Part shown: positions 23,601 through 41,476 of the stretch, one piece after another
Layout of the letters: the number at the start of each line of letters is the position of its first letter
How positions within the stretch are numbered: position 1 is the stretch's first letter
From: Turbatrix aceti
Taxonomy: Eukaryota; Nematoda; Chromadorea; Rhabditida; Panagrolaimidae
Reading direction: 5' to 3'
Assembly (NCBI GenBank): GCA_963969345.1
Contig: OZ017770.1
Coordinates: 11,030,180 to 11,094,179 of the forward strand
DNA: 64,000 nucleotides
The notes under the pieces: model-generated
Told to the model about the DNA's origin: nothing
What the model saw: only the letters and a program-made list of their open reading frames with translations
The model's database searches: none
Program-made: the position numbers and the translations under genes

Positions 23601-26600
23601 GAATTGCTTATCAAATTCAATTAAAATGTAATTTTGTGCAAAAAAAGAGTTTTAACAAGTCATTGGAAGAGCAGAGCAGGCGGTGTTGTTGTTGGAAAGA
23701 CGAGAAAATGGTTAGTCGGTACATAAATAGTAGAAGCACGCATAAATTACAAACACTAAAACAATAAATGTGACTTAATGGAAAATATAATAATAAGAGC
23801 AATAAAATGCATTGCGCTAAAAAGTAAATAAAAAATGTGGCTCAATTGTATAATTTTTTTTGCAAAAAAAGAGCTGTCAAAAATGGTTTTTGATTTTGAA
23901 AAAAAATGTGTCCATTTTTTTCCGAAAAAAATAAACATTTATGTGATTTTTTACTTGACAAAAAAAGGTAACGATCATAAAAAATTTAATTATTATGATG
24001 TGTAAAAAAAATTCATGTCATTTTAAGGCAACAAAAAAGCAAATCAGCATGCAAAAATGCATAAGTCCAACGACTTCTTAATTTTTACAACTGTGTACGA
24101 CAACCCTTCCCTTTTCAAGCATCGCCCATCGTCACATAACATCGAAATTGTACTCTTAGGATTTGACAGCAACTACATTAAAAGATACTGCACTCATACG
24201 TATTCTCATCAAATTCTATAGGGATAATGTGCAAGCAATAGACCTCTTTTGGTATATGCTAAAGCAATTTAAGTTGTAAAATGATCAATTTTCGCATAAA
24301 ATCAAATGAAATGCGTTTTTGCATTTTAACAGGTTTATATGCGCGCATATCAAATATAGAAGCCGTTTTTAAAGGGGTATGTATTATGTAGAAACGATAG
24401 ATAGAAGGAAGGGAACAGAAATATGTTGTTACATGAAATGTAATGGATACAGTAACGACAATAACTTGGGTCAAACTTTACTGGAAAAAAATGGAGAACA
24501 AAAAAATTTATGGAATGGTAAAAAACTTGTAATTTAAAAAAGCACAAATAAATTACATATATTTTCTGTAATAAATGGGCTTTGCATTAGAAAACGTTAA
24601 TTCATCTCTCTAGTTTTTCTTCCATATATCAAAAATCAAAGTGTAAGGAAGTCAAATAAGAGGTTTTATGTACATATATGCAGCACAACGTATTATGTTG
24701 TATATGTTATGTCAGGTCATTACATCGACAACATCATCAAGCGGCCACGCAGTCAGCCAGTAGCAGTTGCAGGAGGCATAACAATTTTTCCCAACCTTCT
24801 GGAAAGCAACTAAGTACTATAGAAATGATTTATTTTTTTGTTTTTTTCATGAAGAGAAAATCGGAGCTCAGCGAAAAAATACTATCAGCATGCAAATTAA
24901 ATAAATACATGTAGCAGGCATGTCGTCAATCCCCCGAAGCTATGTGTCGTAAAAAAAGCTTCATTGTACAAAACAAAGTGCAATATTTTTTCTTTTTCAT
25001 CTTAGACAGTGATTGAAAACATTTTTTTATAATTCTTCAATACTAGTAATGCATCTCCGCAAGATGTCTACATTAAACCACCTTGCAAGAAAAATCACTA
25101 TTACATTTTAATGTGATATGATTCACCAAAATGAGAAAATAAAGAAAAAAAACAGTGCCATTAACTTTGAATTCAAAAATTAGTCGTAAAATCAGCGTTA
25201 TTTGAAGTCAATAACGGTGATTTACAAAAATAGAAGTTATACACAGAGACGGACTATTTCATCGATGCTCATATGCATAAGTCATAATCAAACACAGGCC
25301 CCCAGAAGCAGCATTAAAAGCGTTGTTACACATTTCTGTGTACCCCTTGATGAAACAAGACAAAGTACACACAATAAAGCGAAAAAAGTATATTACAGAC
25401 ATTTGGGATAATAATGTAACGCAATTTTGAAAACTGCATAAAAAAGTATTTAACCTTGACGTTATCGACAGAGATTTTATGATACTGTTGGTCATGCAAA
25501 TATATAGGTGGTGGACGAAGCACAATAGTTTTCTGAATTTTTGTCTACGCGAAAGTGTTTTGCTGCTATTTACATTAGACCTTTAGATGTGAACAAGTAG
25601 TAAGCAGGGAACGGCAAGACAAATGAATCATGACTGTGAAAAATAGAGATGGAGACTTTCTGTATAGTAGAACAAGCGATGGATGCATGATATTGTATTG
25701 TATTGCCACTAAAAAACATCACCATCGTGAAAGTCATCGTTGTTTTTTTAAATGTGCCATCCTTGGACGGTAAGATTTTTCTAATTGTAAAAAACGTCGG
25801 GGAGCCAGTTTGTGAGTAAAACAAAATTTAAAAAAATACTAAAAAATTTAAACATTTAATAATTTAAAAAAAATATTTTTGCAGTAGTTACAATTTTTAA
25901 AGGATTCAACAACGGGGTTTTACGTTTTCAAACTGTCATACCGATGCATCGCCCGGCGTTATTATAAATAAAATATTTACCAGACACATACTGGAGGCTT
26001 ATTTATTTATTTATATTACCATTACTCAGTGGTTAGTTATCAATAGACAAACTAAATTAACATTACAGTTTAACTCCATCAACTCAACTGTTTGTTAACG
26101 AAATTTATACAACGCAAAAAAATGAAGGAAACAATTTTGTGTACAACATTCATTCAAATAAAATCGCTGGATCCAAAATGTCCGTTCATGTACATTCGTT
26201 CACTCGATTGTGCATGAGAAAAAAAATGTATTTTTTTGCATAATTATAAAAGGAATTAAAGCTCTCTTTTGTAAAGAGAGGCAAAAAGAGAGAGAAAACA
26301 AAACAGAAATTATTATCCATTGTATTGCATAAATTAGCCATGATACCGTCTTTTTTTTGTAAAGTAAAATAAATTTTAGACATATGTCAAATATTTTTGA
26401 CAGCCACCAGTGAAACGAACATCAATCAGCATGCATAGGGGTTTAGTAAATTTTAGAAAACATAAATCCTTGCTAAAGCCATACTTAATATGCTTCTATT
26501 CAATGTCTCTTGTATATTACAAAAGCATTTTCATTGATGTGAGTTGCCATTTTGTGTCTCAATGACTCACTGGACAACTGAGATGGATAAGGAGGGGTAA

Positions 26601-27738
26601 TGCAGGATTGCAATAGTTGTCATGAGTAATGCGCTGGCATCTTATCATGATCGTAAATATTGGTAAAGGACGTGCCAAATTGTGATGCGACCTTGATTGC
26701 GAAAACTGAGTGGCAAGCATGAATTTGCAAAAACTTTTGACGGAAAAACAAGTCTTAGGAGCTTGCACGACAAGCATTAAAAAACAGACGCTTGGAGAAA
26801 AATGATTTCGACTCTTTTTAATATACAACGCATCATTTGAATACTTTTAGTTTTATTTTCTTTTTTGTTTTTTTTAACGATGAAAGGCTTTTTTTATGCT
26901 GTAAAAACAGCATTTTTGTATGTTTTATCTTAAAAAATTGTTGCTAAAGAATAAAAATTAAAAGCAAATATTCCGTCTAAAAATTTCTGTCACAATTTGT
27001 TACGCTTTGATGTATTTTTTGTTGCCGTTAATAAATAAAAATGCATAATGCGGTGTATGAATTTTTTTCGTTTAAAATTTTTTTCAGATTGAACTTTTTT
27101 TGTGATTTTTTACCTATTATACGTTTCAAAAGATCTAATTTGATACAACGCTTTTTTGGAGTGCATCGGTAAAAATCGGAGACAGAAAAAAAAAATCAAG
27201 TTGAACAGCGCAACAGACAATCTTTGCACAGCGGCGGCGCGCAGGGGGGGTCAGCAAAACAATCGGTAACTCAGGTTGACCAAGTTATGGACAACACACA
27301 AGCACTAATTTGAACTGACTTTTATCAAATTACAAAAAAATTGTTAACGAACTTTGTGTCATAATTTTCAGGAGACAAGCAAAATCATAACAAGCAAGCA
27401 ATCAATTTAATGTCCTGCCACATGGACTCAACAAACGACTGCCATGCGATGACGATACTCAATAACTGATGTGAGTTAGACAAAAGAGAGGTCAAATATG
27501 CATGTGCGTTTTTCGTTTGCGACACAGGTGTAGACAACAGTTTTATGACTGGGCCAAAGAGCCAAGTTCACTACTCATTCATCAAGGATCAAACATTTTT
27601 GGATCAATTGTGCACGGAAAAAGCCCATTAAATGCTTGTCGATGTTTATTAATATTTAAAGATTAAAATTTTGAACGATGACAATGTGACACAAAAATGA
27701 ATGTTTGCGTACTATCTAGAAACGCTGATGTGTATAGG
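17648..27738. other. 10-kb AT-rich stretch without recognisable genes
   Basis: Many homopolymer runs and short frames, none with a recognisable domain or plausible splice structure. It separates two minus-strand genes and could hold 5' exons or regulatory DNA of the CXXC gene. The one repeat recognised is a truncated copy of the short retroposon at about 25999-26043. Confidence 0.45.
25999..26043 (-). repeat. Truncated copy of the short retroposon
   Basis: An (ATTT)n tail is followed by ACCATTACTCAGTGG and TTAGTTATCA, matching the tail end of the elements at 61562-61661 and 4511-4619. Only about 45 bp remain, consistent with 5' truncation. Confidence 0.65.
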
Positions 27739-29278
<1,540 letters not shown>

Positions 29279-29329
29279 TGGTACCAAAGAACTCCTGTTG
29301 TTCGAGTGGTGTCCGTGTAACACCGTGTA

Positions 29330-30678
29330 CTAAAAAAACAGTCTATGACAACAAAAATTGTTTGTATACATAAGCAAACAAAACAAACGCGAAACACGTG
29401 AAAAGGCCAAGGTACACGACCGCATGCGCACAACTGTAGACATCCCAGCATTGCAGGAAAACAAAGACATGTACACAACGTGTTTTTTGTGAATAATCGT
29501 GGTTATCTTGTATGACTGGTTATGATGACACGCATCAAAATGTTTTGCTATCAGAGGTCTTTTTTTTTATCTACAGAGGTCGGTCAAGGGAATAGAGGGG
29601 GAAGATGATTCATTGATATAAAATGAAATGACATGGCAGGGGGGAACAATCGATTATCTTTGTGATCTGTAATAAACGTCGTGAATAATACACAATACAC
29701 GTGAACAAGCAGCGGCTAAATCGCAATTGGAAAACAAAAGGCAAAACCAAAAACTTCAAAATAAAAAAAAAATAAAAGGCAAAAAATATTGTGATACTTA
29801 TACTTTTAAAAGCTTAACATATTCAAAAATGAGGTATCTATGGACCGAGACTATGGTATACAATTTTTTACAAAAACTTCATTCACAAAAAAAAATTTTT
29901 GACTAAAGCGACAACCCTGCACTTTGGTTGACGATAATTGCATTGCTGTCCGCAGCAGCAAGCAGAAAGTAGCAATGGGTTGAACATTTTTGTCCGGGTG
30001 GTAACCAGAGCTAGTTCAATGACAAAAAGCAAGAGAGAAAGGAAAAGAAAAGAAAAATGCTACCACATAAACCAAAAATGCTTTTAACGAGTTCTTTTCG
30101 TTTGGTGCGTTTTCAAACACCCCAACTGCTGTTGAGGCGCACGCGAATTGCTTCACTGAGCAGGCTGTTGTAGTTCAAAAAATTGCAAAATGAATAAATT
30201 TAACAAATTTGGTTGTGTCGAAAAATTAATGAAAAAAATTTTCACAATGAAAAAATGTTTAAATTTTAATTTCTGTGTGAAAGGAAGAAATTATGCCAAT
30301 GGAAAAAAGTTAGCATTACTTTGTTTTCAGATTCGTAGAAGTAAAAAAGTTTATGGTAGAAATATGTATCTACCGAACTTCAACTAGAAGCTCACGGCTC
30401 TTTGTCGACTTTGATTCATCCACCCCGTGATAGCCATACACGTGCACAGTTTTATTAAATTTTTTTTCTTTCTGTTTTGCAACAACAGGATGAGGCACGA
30501 AATTATAGGACAACATATTTCTCTCATACATGAGCACATTTTTTTCACCACAGAAGTGATAGTAGGAGTGACACAACAGAAAAAAAATAAACTTGTTGAC
30601 AAGATGAACATGACGAATGAATAGAAGAGGTGACGGCACCGTGGGGGAGTAGAGTGGTTGGCGCGGAGGGAGTACTAC
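29330..30678. other. Intergenic between the two kinase genes
   Basis: No gene is recognised. It may contain upstream exons or the promoter of copy A and the 3' UTR of copy B. Confidence 0.4.
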
Positions 30679-33467
<2,789 letters not shown>

Positions 33468-36400
33468 CTGAAAAACGATAGAATAGCACGATACCGAGTT
33501 ACGTGAGTGTCTGGTGTCACAATAAAAGACGACAACGCGAATATATAAAAATCACAACATGAAACAAAAAGTGGTTAAATAAAAATTTTTGAAACAAATT
33601 ATCATGTTATAATTTATGGAAACGACCAAACCGACGGTAGTGATGAAGGAAAAAAACTGAACGAATCAAATGACCAGAAAATGTGATTTTAATAAAAAAA
33701 AAAGAGTGCGGCAACGACGACAGTGGATAGCAGCGGTGCATAAAAATACGACAAGTGAACAAAAAACGATAGCACACCGATTGTACGACACCGAAAAAAA
33801 TAAAATACACAGATCCGTACTTCGGCTCGATCCACCTGATATCGAAGAGGCACTTCTGTTACTCTGCATTGTTGGTGGTCGATTCTTAGAATGGAATAAT
33901 TATTACAGATGGCTTGTATCAACTTTTTTTGTTGTTCTCTGCGTAGGATCGATACACGTATCACCACCTGTAACTGCTCCCGATGTTTGACTGACTGATA
34001 CGTGTTTTATTAGTTGAGAGTGATAAATCAATCCACAATGATTTAATTATTTTTGGTGCTAAATCAAGCAAGAAGCGAAGAGTCACGTAATAATAAATAA
34101 ATACAAAATTTGTTTTTCTTTTCGTTTAAGCAGATTAATCACAAGTTTTATCCCGTTATATCACCACTTCACTTCATACAAGTCTAGTACGAAGCCGAAA
34201 GCTGCAATAACAACAATTAATAATTTTTTAATAAAAAAAGGAACAACATATTATTAGCCGAACAATAGTAAAAAAAAGCTGTCACATGGTACAACCGCAA
34301 TTAAGTAGATATTTTTATTTTTTATAAAAGTTAACAAACAAATTAGCATGCATATAAAACCGTACAATAGCGTACATGTATACGTTACAGCGTCATAAAT
34401 AATATGAATCAATGCTCCGACGAAAAAGAAAATTTAAAAAAAGGAGAGAAGTATATACATATATCAAGTCAACCAGAGCTATACATGTACAACAATGAAA
34501 AGGAGAAGAAAGCCAGTACTATGTAAGCTAAAGTCTAAAAAATATGAATAAAAAATAATTCTTAGCAGCATAATGGGTTCTTCTAAAAGTCGTGTATTAT
34601 GCCCATTCATGTTTGCTCAAGCAAAAACCCAGCAAAATCAATAGCGAAATTCACTATAATGGCAAGCGGGTAGAGTAGAGAGCAAATAAAACATATAAAA
34701 AAAGAATGTTTGTAAAACAGTTTAAAAAATATTTAGAATGAAAACGAGAAAAAAAGAAACAACAAAAATTTCTTTAACGTGTTACGTGTATGTGTTCCCC
34801 CAACGAAAAATGTTGCCCTCAGATATAAAACATGACGTTGCTCCTCGCTCTCTGTGATTGTGTCTATCTCTCGACGCCTGCAGCAAGTTTTGCCGAGAGA
34901 CAAGACACTCTCGCATAACATTTCCAATTACGTTTTACATATATGTATATAAAAAAAGCGCCGGCTGTCTTGTGTGTCGATGTTTGACAAAAAAAGTAAA
35001 AACGAAGAGTGAACGAAAATCGATAATGAAGGAAAAATTTACATTGACGGACAAAAGACAGAGAAACGCAAAAACGAAAAAATGTCGAGCACCAAGCATT
35101 ATTAAAGTTACGCGGTGGCTGTGGCTAGTGGTTCGCCCTAAGCAAAAATTCAAGATTAGCCGGAATGGTATATCACCACAACAAGCATGAAAAATATTAT
35201 TTTTTTTGTAGGGGAAGAGGGGGGATAAATCTATGAAGCAACACCCAGGGGGGAGGGGGGGGGGTAGGAAACCACCAGACAGACGGTTGTCCCGCCGCTT
35301 GCCTACTCGCTCAAATTCTGTTGTTGCAGTCTAAAATAACCCCCAGCCCAGAACAAACGAACGCGTTGGCCTTGCGCCTGCATGCAGTGCACGAATGTGA
35401 ATACAACAGTGCTAAAAGGAGAAATAGTGTCGTTGGCTATCAATGTTTTGTGTCATGAAAGAGAAGCATTCCGAAAATGTATGATAGAATGCCGGAAAAA
35501 TAGTCGAGAGATTAACTATCTAACAATAAGGGAGGAAACAATTGTCACATTGTAGCCAACAAAATTATATTTAATTTTTTACTCGTTTTAATTTTTTTAT
35601 CTGCTAAACACATATTAGTCACACCATTTGATACTTTTTTTACCAATGATCAACATTTACCCTTCAAAAACATTGAAAAAAATTACTTTGGACTCTTATT
35701 TTTATTTCCGGTCTCCATGCACGCAGCGACAACAAATAAATATACGCGTGAATGTAGTAAACTCCACGCTGGCTACAGAAAATCATTCCCCCTTGTGCTT
35801 ATATACGGGCCAAATACGTTAACAATGTTAAAAAGCACTCAACAACTGACAAAAAAACGTCAAAACGTTGACTTGACGTCAACGCCACCGAAAAAAACAG
35901 GAACCATCTAATCAATTTACATGGAAGCAAGCAGATGGGGGCAGAAGCAACGTCAAAATATTTTACGAAAAAAATTCATGACCGGAACTTGCACTATGAG
36001 TCATGATAACAAAATCAACAGGTGAATTTGTCAAACATTCATCAAGTGGTTTATTCGTTATCTTAAGCAAAAAAGTATCGCAATACAGAGCTAAGAGAGT
36101 AAAAAAATATTTTTTGAACAAATGACTCGTTGATTCAATGATTTTTTGGCTTTTTATTTATTTATTAAATGATTCTGAAGTGAACAAAAAAGTTCTGTTT
36201 TGATTAAATTTTAAACATAAGACTGTCTAAAAAACAAGAAAAAAATTTGAATGCGATTATTTTTACTAAGTTGAAAAAAAGTAAAAATCAATTTTTAACA
36301 ATTGAATTTTTTTTTAAATGTTTACATTAAAAAATATAGTAAATTATTTCTGCAAACTTTTCCTGCATAAGAACTAAGGGTTTATAGGCAGAAAATGATT

Positions 36401-37452
36401 AATTTTAAGCTGCATTCAAAAGTTAAACACAATACATACTTACAATGTTTACGATATGTTCAAAGGTGTTAAAAATGAGCAATGGTTTGTATACAAGGCA
36501 TTACTCATCGGTAGATTACACCTCACGTACCGTTTATTTTAAGCTGAAAGACATTAAAAATGTCAAATCCTTTTATATTTCAATACATTCTTTTAGCGGA
36601 CAATAAAAAAAAGTTTAAGGGCACATGAAGATGTCAGGATAAAAAATTGAAAAGTTCAAATAACTCAAAAAAGAGCTTCCCCAATTTATGAATTAATAAA
36701 AGCAGAGTAATAAAAAAATGCGTGTAAAAGTGTTACTTATGTGTTTTATAGAATTTCTTAAAAAATCCTAAAAAATAATTTGAACATCAAAAAAAACTAA
36801 AAGTTGTGAGTAAGAAAAATAATTTTCAGTCAAAAGGATTTTTTTTCATTTCATTTACATTGTAGCATTAGCTGTTTAACAATGCCATTGTTAATGATAA
36901 CACAAGCCCTTTTTTATTAGAAAAATGATTATTTCCATATAATGTTGTATGCATTCCGGAAAACGCCACCAGAGCAGCAGTAGCTGCAAACGAACTGCAG
37001 CAAACAAAATGTGGTAATAGCTTAAAAGGAAAGGAATGAATGCTGCATTGGCGTCAAGTGCAACACGACAAAGTACGCGCCATACGCAGAGAAGGAAGGA
37101 TAGCACCAGATGCGAGTTTGAGGGATTCCGACGGACAGACAAACTTGCTTGTGCCGTGCCATGTTATCGAATGTGTACATTAAATTTTTATACGCTGTAT
37201 ATTTTTTACGTAACAGTTCAACTTATAGTATGTTGTATCTTGTCATCAATTCACATCAGAATGTGTATAAACGATGACTACATGTGCGGCCAGCGAATGA
37301 AGGGAGAATCCGTCTATTTCCACATCTTTTTCTTTTACGTCATCATCTTTCAGTAATCAGTTTCATTGAATTTTCTTGACACGTTTATTATGGCAACGCG
37401 TAAATTGAATGGTGAATCTTATCACGCAATAGAACAAAGTATACCTTCCTGC
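33468..37452. other. AT-rich intergenic, with a possible first exon of kinase copy B
   Basis: The only coding candidate is a short Ser-rich reading from an ATG at 33869 (minus strand), which may be the first exon of kinase copy B. Otherwise low-complexity A/T runs and a G-rich patch around 35210-35275. No repeats shared with other parts of the window were noticed. Confidence 0.4.
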
Positions 37453-37471
37453 TGTTACCGAGGAAAAGGTT

Positions 37472-37544
37472 GGTCGGTGGTGGGACTTGAACCCACGACT
37501 GGTCGCTATCCGGGCGCCTGCTCTAACCACTGAGCTACACCAAC
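37472..37544 (-). tRNA. tRNA-like sequence with aberrant anticodon loop (copy 1)
   Basis: A 73-nt cloverleaf with perfect T stem (GTGGG/CCCAC), 4-bp D stem (GCTC/GAGC) and a 7-bp acceptor with one G-U pair. The anticodon loop is CCGGATA: position 33 is C instead of the near-universal T, and position 28-42 is a G-A mismatch. The formal anticodon would be GGA (Ser), but the long variable arm of a Ser tRNA is missing. It is probably a tRNA-derived repeat or pseudogene. Confidence 0.45.
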
Positions 37545-37710
37545 GCAACTCTCTTCCTCAGTTGGGGCGCTGGTATATGCACACGTAACATATACCCCCT
37601 CTTCTGAATACGAACGTCCTCGTTCGTCCAGCGCCCCTGTAGGTTCTACAGGCCGGAATGGGACATCGGCCTGCTCGACAGGATCGCCATTTGTTACCGA
37701 GGAAAAGGTT

Positions 37711-37783
37711 GGTCGGTGGTGGGACTTGAACCCACGACTGGTCGCTATCCGGGCGCCTGCTCTAACCACTGAGCTACACCAAC
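37711..37783 (-). tRNA. tRNA-like sequence with aberrant anticodon loop (copy 2)
   Basis: Identical in sequence to copy 1 at 37472-37544, with the same C33 and G-A mismatch, in the second 138-bp unit. Confidence 0.45.
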
Positions 37784-38130
37784 GCAACTCTCTTCCTCAG
37801 TTGGGGCGCTGGTATAAGCACACGTAACACTGCAAGCAACGTTATAAGTTGCACTTTGTTCTCTGGCTTACCTCCTTCCTACATTTTTATTTTCTAAAAA
37901 CTGCATACTCTAGTGTGGCACCGCTGCCACTATTCGCGGTAGATACAAATGTGTAAATTTTTCTTCTCAAGGTAAAAAAATTTTGAAAACATTGTAATTG
38001 TAAACAAAAGCTTCGGTTAACGTACCTATGCATTTTTTAAAGGACGTTTTTATGGAAAATAGTTTTCATAAATAAATAAAAAAAATAGGCATGATTTTTT
38101 AGCAAAAAAAAATTTAAGCATTAACTGATA

Positions 38131-38500
38131 TTTCATTTTTCATTTTCATTTTCATTTTCATTTATTCTCTAACTCGTACGCACCATATCATACATACAAC
38201 ACTACAATGAACAGTCAGAAGGTGATGAAGATGATGATGGCGACTCGTACGTAGAGGGGCCCATCCGGAACGGATGTCTTTGCGATACGTGCACCCTGAG
38301 TTCGCAGCTCTTACAGGGGACGGGACGTGTTTTTGGTGTGGTGTGTTTTTCGATTGGATGATGACGAATGAGAATGAGTTGTAGAAGACCGCTGCGCCCA
38401 AGCGGGATCGAACCTCGACCTTGATTTCCTTGTAGACGCGCCACACACCACTGGGCCACCCGAGCCACATTAATATTTTTTTTTTTTTTTTTTTTTTTAT
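38131..38500 (-). mobile_element. tRNA-headed SINE with 12-bp target-site duplication
   Basis: The element lies in minus orientation. The perfect duplication CATTAACTGATA flanks it at 38119-38130 and 38501-38512. Its head (from 38468 downward) has an A box TGGCCCAGTGG and a B box GGTTCGATCCC, followed by a body of about 240 bp and a tail of ATGAAA-type repeats. About 32 extra bases, mostly an A-run on the element strand, lie between the head and the duplication at the 5' end. A near-identical copy is at 58028-58351. Confidence 0.88.
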
Positions 38501-38512
38501 CATTAACTGATA

Positions 38513-39711
38513 AAAAAAAACTATTTTGCTAAACAACCTATGCTACATATCATGGAAGTCTACGACCAACAAGTTTCTTCCATTAAAAGAACATTGACGA
38601 CCACCACGCCTTCTGGCATTCAAGATCCGAAATTTTGTCAAATGATGATATGGATCTATGAAGTACCCCAACTTTGTTCTCAGCTACTTTGTTTCTCTGG
38701 AATCTCAGCTATCGATATTTTGTTTTCAGCTTTCAAATAAAATCGTAAATTGCAAAAACAAATGATCATCACTCACTCAGATACATTTTATTTGTGGCAC
38801 ATCCGACAAAATTGCCGGCACGTGCTAGCGCGAGGTTCAAAATATACAATGCGACCAAGAAATGTCCAAAGTGCGTAGCTAAGCATTCATTTCTTTATTA
38901 TTATTCAGTGATATAAAAAAATTCAAAATGTGTGGGCGCTGGACAAATATTTCTATATTTTAGAAAATAAATTAAAATGTTTACGTACACGTGGCTCATA
39001 AAGCAATAAAAAAATATCAGCGTAAAAAATCCTGATCATAAAAGTAAATTATAAATTAATTTTATACAATTAAAAACAAGTGCCCCAATTAATTTGAAAA
39101 AGTGCAACATAGGTAAATAAAAATGTAAAGTAAAGTAAAGTAAAGTACTGTCGCTCATTAGGCAAAAGGTGTCGATTTACACTTTTAAAGGACGGGACTG
39201 TCGGAATTGTAAAACAAAATGCTTGAAAAATAATACAGTCGACATCGGAAAACACATGATAAAGCATAAAATAATGTCCTCTGATTTTTTCAAACTACGT
39301 TGACATAAATTTTAATTTTAAAAAATGATACGATAAATAAATTAGTTTTTTTGAACAGAACTTTATTGACTGTCATTGTATGCATAATTTTATTATCGTA
39401 AGTATATCGAATACAAATTTTAAAAAAACCTATTGCAATAAAAATGTTGACAAAAACTGTATTTTTGAACATCATAACAGATTTAAAACGCTTGCATTCC
39501 ATTGTAGTCAACAACATTTTCAATGAATTTCCATTCCACGTGTCTGACAAAATATATTGTTCATTTTTTTCCAAAGCGTTGACAACCGGTAGGCTGACAG
39601 CAGTTAAAACCTGTTATTGAATGGAATTAAAAAATTTTACCTTGCTACTTTAGTTCCTTGTATCAAATCACATCGTTATTTTCACGTCTCTGTAATAACG
39701 CGTGTTTTATC
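38513..39711. other. AT-rich intergenic upstream of the transporter gene
   Basis: No gene is recognised. A short (TAAAG)n run occurs at about 39126-39146. Confidence 0.4.
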
Positions 39712-41476
39712 ATGCTGTTAAAAGAAATATCCCTTCATGAAAAAAATGGCGAAAAAAATAATTCTACGCCTGAACCTTTGGACAAAACATTTGACGAATT
39801 TGTTGTTCGAAATTTTGGACAATTTGGATGTTATCAATTGATTATAAGCGTACTTGTTGCATTGCCTGTTCTCGTGGTGTCTATGGATTCCCTTTCTTGG
39901 ACTTTTAGTGGAAAAAAGCCGGCTATCAGGTTTGGAATAATTTTGATACCATTGTAATAAACTTATTTTTTAGTGAAAATTGTTCTGGTACTCATGTTTT
40001 TGAATCTGCTGATAGAGATATCAGCGCCATTGAAAAAGTATCTTTCGCTTTAAAAAAATGAAAAAAATGGTAATTTTTAGTTTGACCTTATCTGCGAAAG
40101 GTCCATAATTCGTGCCATCATACAATCCACATACTACGTGGGACAATTTTTTGGATCAATAACCTTTGGATTGCTTGGCGATCGATGGGGTCGAAAACCG
40201 GTGTATTTTATCGGACTGGTCATTCAGATATTTGGAGGATTTGGCATGTCTCTATCGCCTTACTGGGGGCTTTACGGATTTTCCAGATTCCTCGTCGGAG
40301 TCGCTCATGCGGCTATTTTTGTAACATCTGTCATCATTGGAATCGAGTTAATCGGTCCCAAATACCGAAAACTGGCAAGCTGCAGCACTTCTGCCGCTTG
40401 GGCCCTTGGACAGGTATTCCTGGGTGTAATTGCATATTTTCTAAGAGATTATCAATACATGCATGCCGTAATTGCGACTTTGGCTTTGGTGTTTTTGTCT
40501 TACAGGTGGTAAGTTATTCAAAAGTTTTAAAATGTCAGAAACAAATTTTTCAGGTTGATTCCCGAAAGCCCGAGATGGCTAGTAGCGCATTCCAGATACA
40601 ATGAAGCAAACGATATTTTGCAGTACGCCGCAAAAATAAATAAAATAACAATTCCTTCAAATTGGTATGAAACTATCAAAAAGGTGTCTGATGGGCACGA
40701 GCAACCCAAGCGGCCACATAATTATTCAGCCCTGTTCAAAACGTCAGAAATAAGAAAGCGAAGTTTAGTCTGTTTTTTTGCATGGTGAGGAGCATAAAAT
40801 TTTAAAATTTTTTAAAAAGCATTGAAAGTAGAAATAAAATTGCAGGCCAGTATGTTCCATGCTGTACTACGGCATATCCATGAATTCCAGTGTTTTTGGC
40901 GGCGATTTGTACCTAACATTTATTCTCGGCGGCTTTTTGGAGATACCTGCATCCTTCGTAGCATACGTGTTAATGGATACCATTGGACGAAAATCTGTGA
41001 TTGTCGGATGCTATGCAATAACAATTGTATCCATGTTATCAAATTTGTTCATAACAAGCAAGTTATTCATAAAAAAAATTTGAATCACTGATTTTTTTTC
41101 AGGTCACCCTTTTATCGGTATAATGCAAGCATTAATCGCAAAAACAGCAATGGCAACGGCCTACACAACAATGTACGTGTTCACACCTGAACTATTTCCA
41201 ACAGTCATTCGAAATACCGCAATGGGAGCTTGCTCCATGATGGCCAGGATCGGTGCGATTACCGCTTCGTTTGTAGCCATGTGGCTGGTGGATAGCTATG
41301 GTCCCATTGTCTTGGTAATACCTTTCTCGCTGTGCGGCTTTGCAGCGTCAATTGTCATTCTGTACTGCCTGCCCGAAACGTACAACAAACAACTGTCAGA
41401 ACACATTTATGAGATTGAAGAGCTGAATACAATTAAGAAACAAAAAATTGTTCCAGTTAATGAAATGTCGGCTTGA
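39712..41476 (+). CDS. SLC22-like organic ion transporter (major facilitator superfamily)
   Basis: Six exons (39712-39929, 39974-40037, 40081-40508, 40554-40784, 40846-41057, 41103-41476) join in phase to 508 residues. The protein has an N-terminal cytoplasmic stretch, a first membrane segment (LIISVLVALPVLVV), a short extracellular loop with paired Cys, then GLLGDRWGRKPVYF (the MFS loop signature). ESPRWL and PTVIRNTAMGA with ARIGAI follow, and LPET near the end. These are the hallmarks of the SLC22 organic cation / carnitine transporter family, normally about 550 residues at the plasma membrane. The substrate cannot be told. The fifth intron (41058-41102) is phase-consistent only as a GC-AG intron (GCAAGT donor). 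The start is the first ATG giving the conserved DxxFDEFVV region. AATAAA follows about 55 bp after the stop. Confidence 0.9.

Larger units (their letters stand above)
37453..37829 (-). repeat. Two 138-bp tRNA-containing units with TGTTAC...GTAACA ends
   Basis: Units at 37453-37590 and 37692-37829 are almost identical and separated by 101 bp of unrelated sequence. Each begins TGTTACCGAGGAA and ends CACACGTAACA, with an inner CTTCCTCAG that complements the GAGGAA of the start. The ends therefore form short inverted repeats around a tRNA-like core. The unit at about 50-185 is a diverged third copy. Shared flanks argue for a mobile or duplicated unit rather than independent tRNA genes. Confidence 0.7.

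Noticed and set aside
17648..27738. Possible hidden genes or CRISPR-like arrays in the 10-kb AT-rich stretch
   Set aside because: I found no regularly spaced repeats, no domain-bearing frames and no convincing exon chains.
34858..35190. 110-codon plus-strand frame
   Set aside because: No recognisable motif, low-complexity surroundings, no supporting splice structure.
38202..38468. 88-codon frame, repeated at 57995-58294
   Set aside because: It lies within the SINE and recurs only because the SINE recurs.
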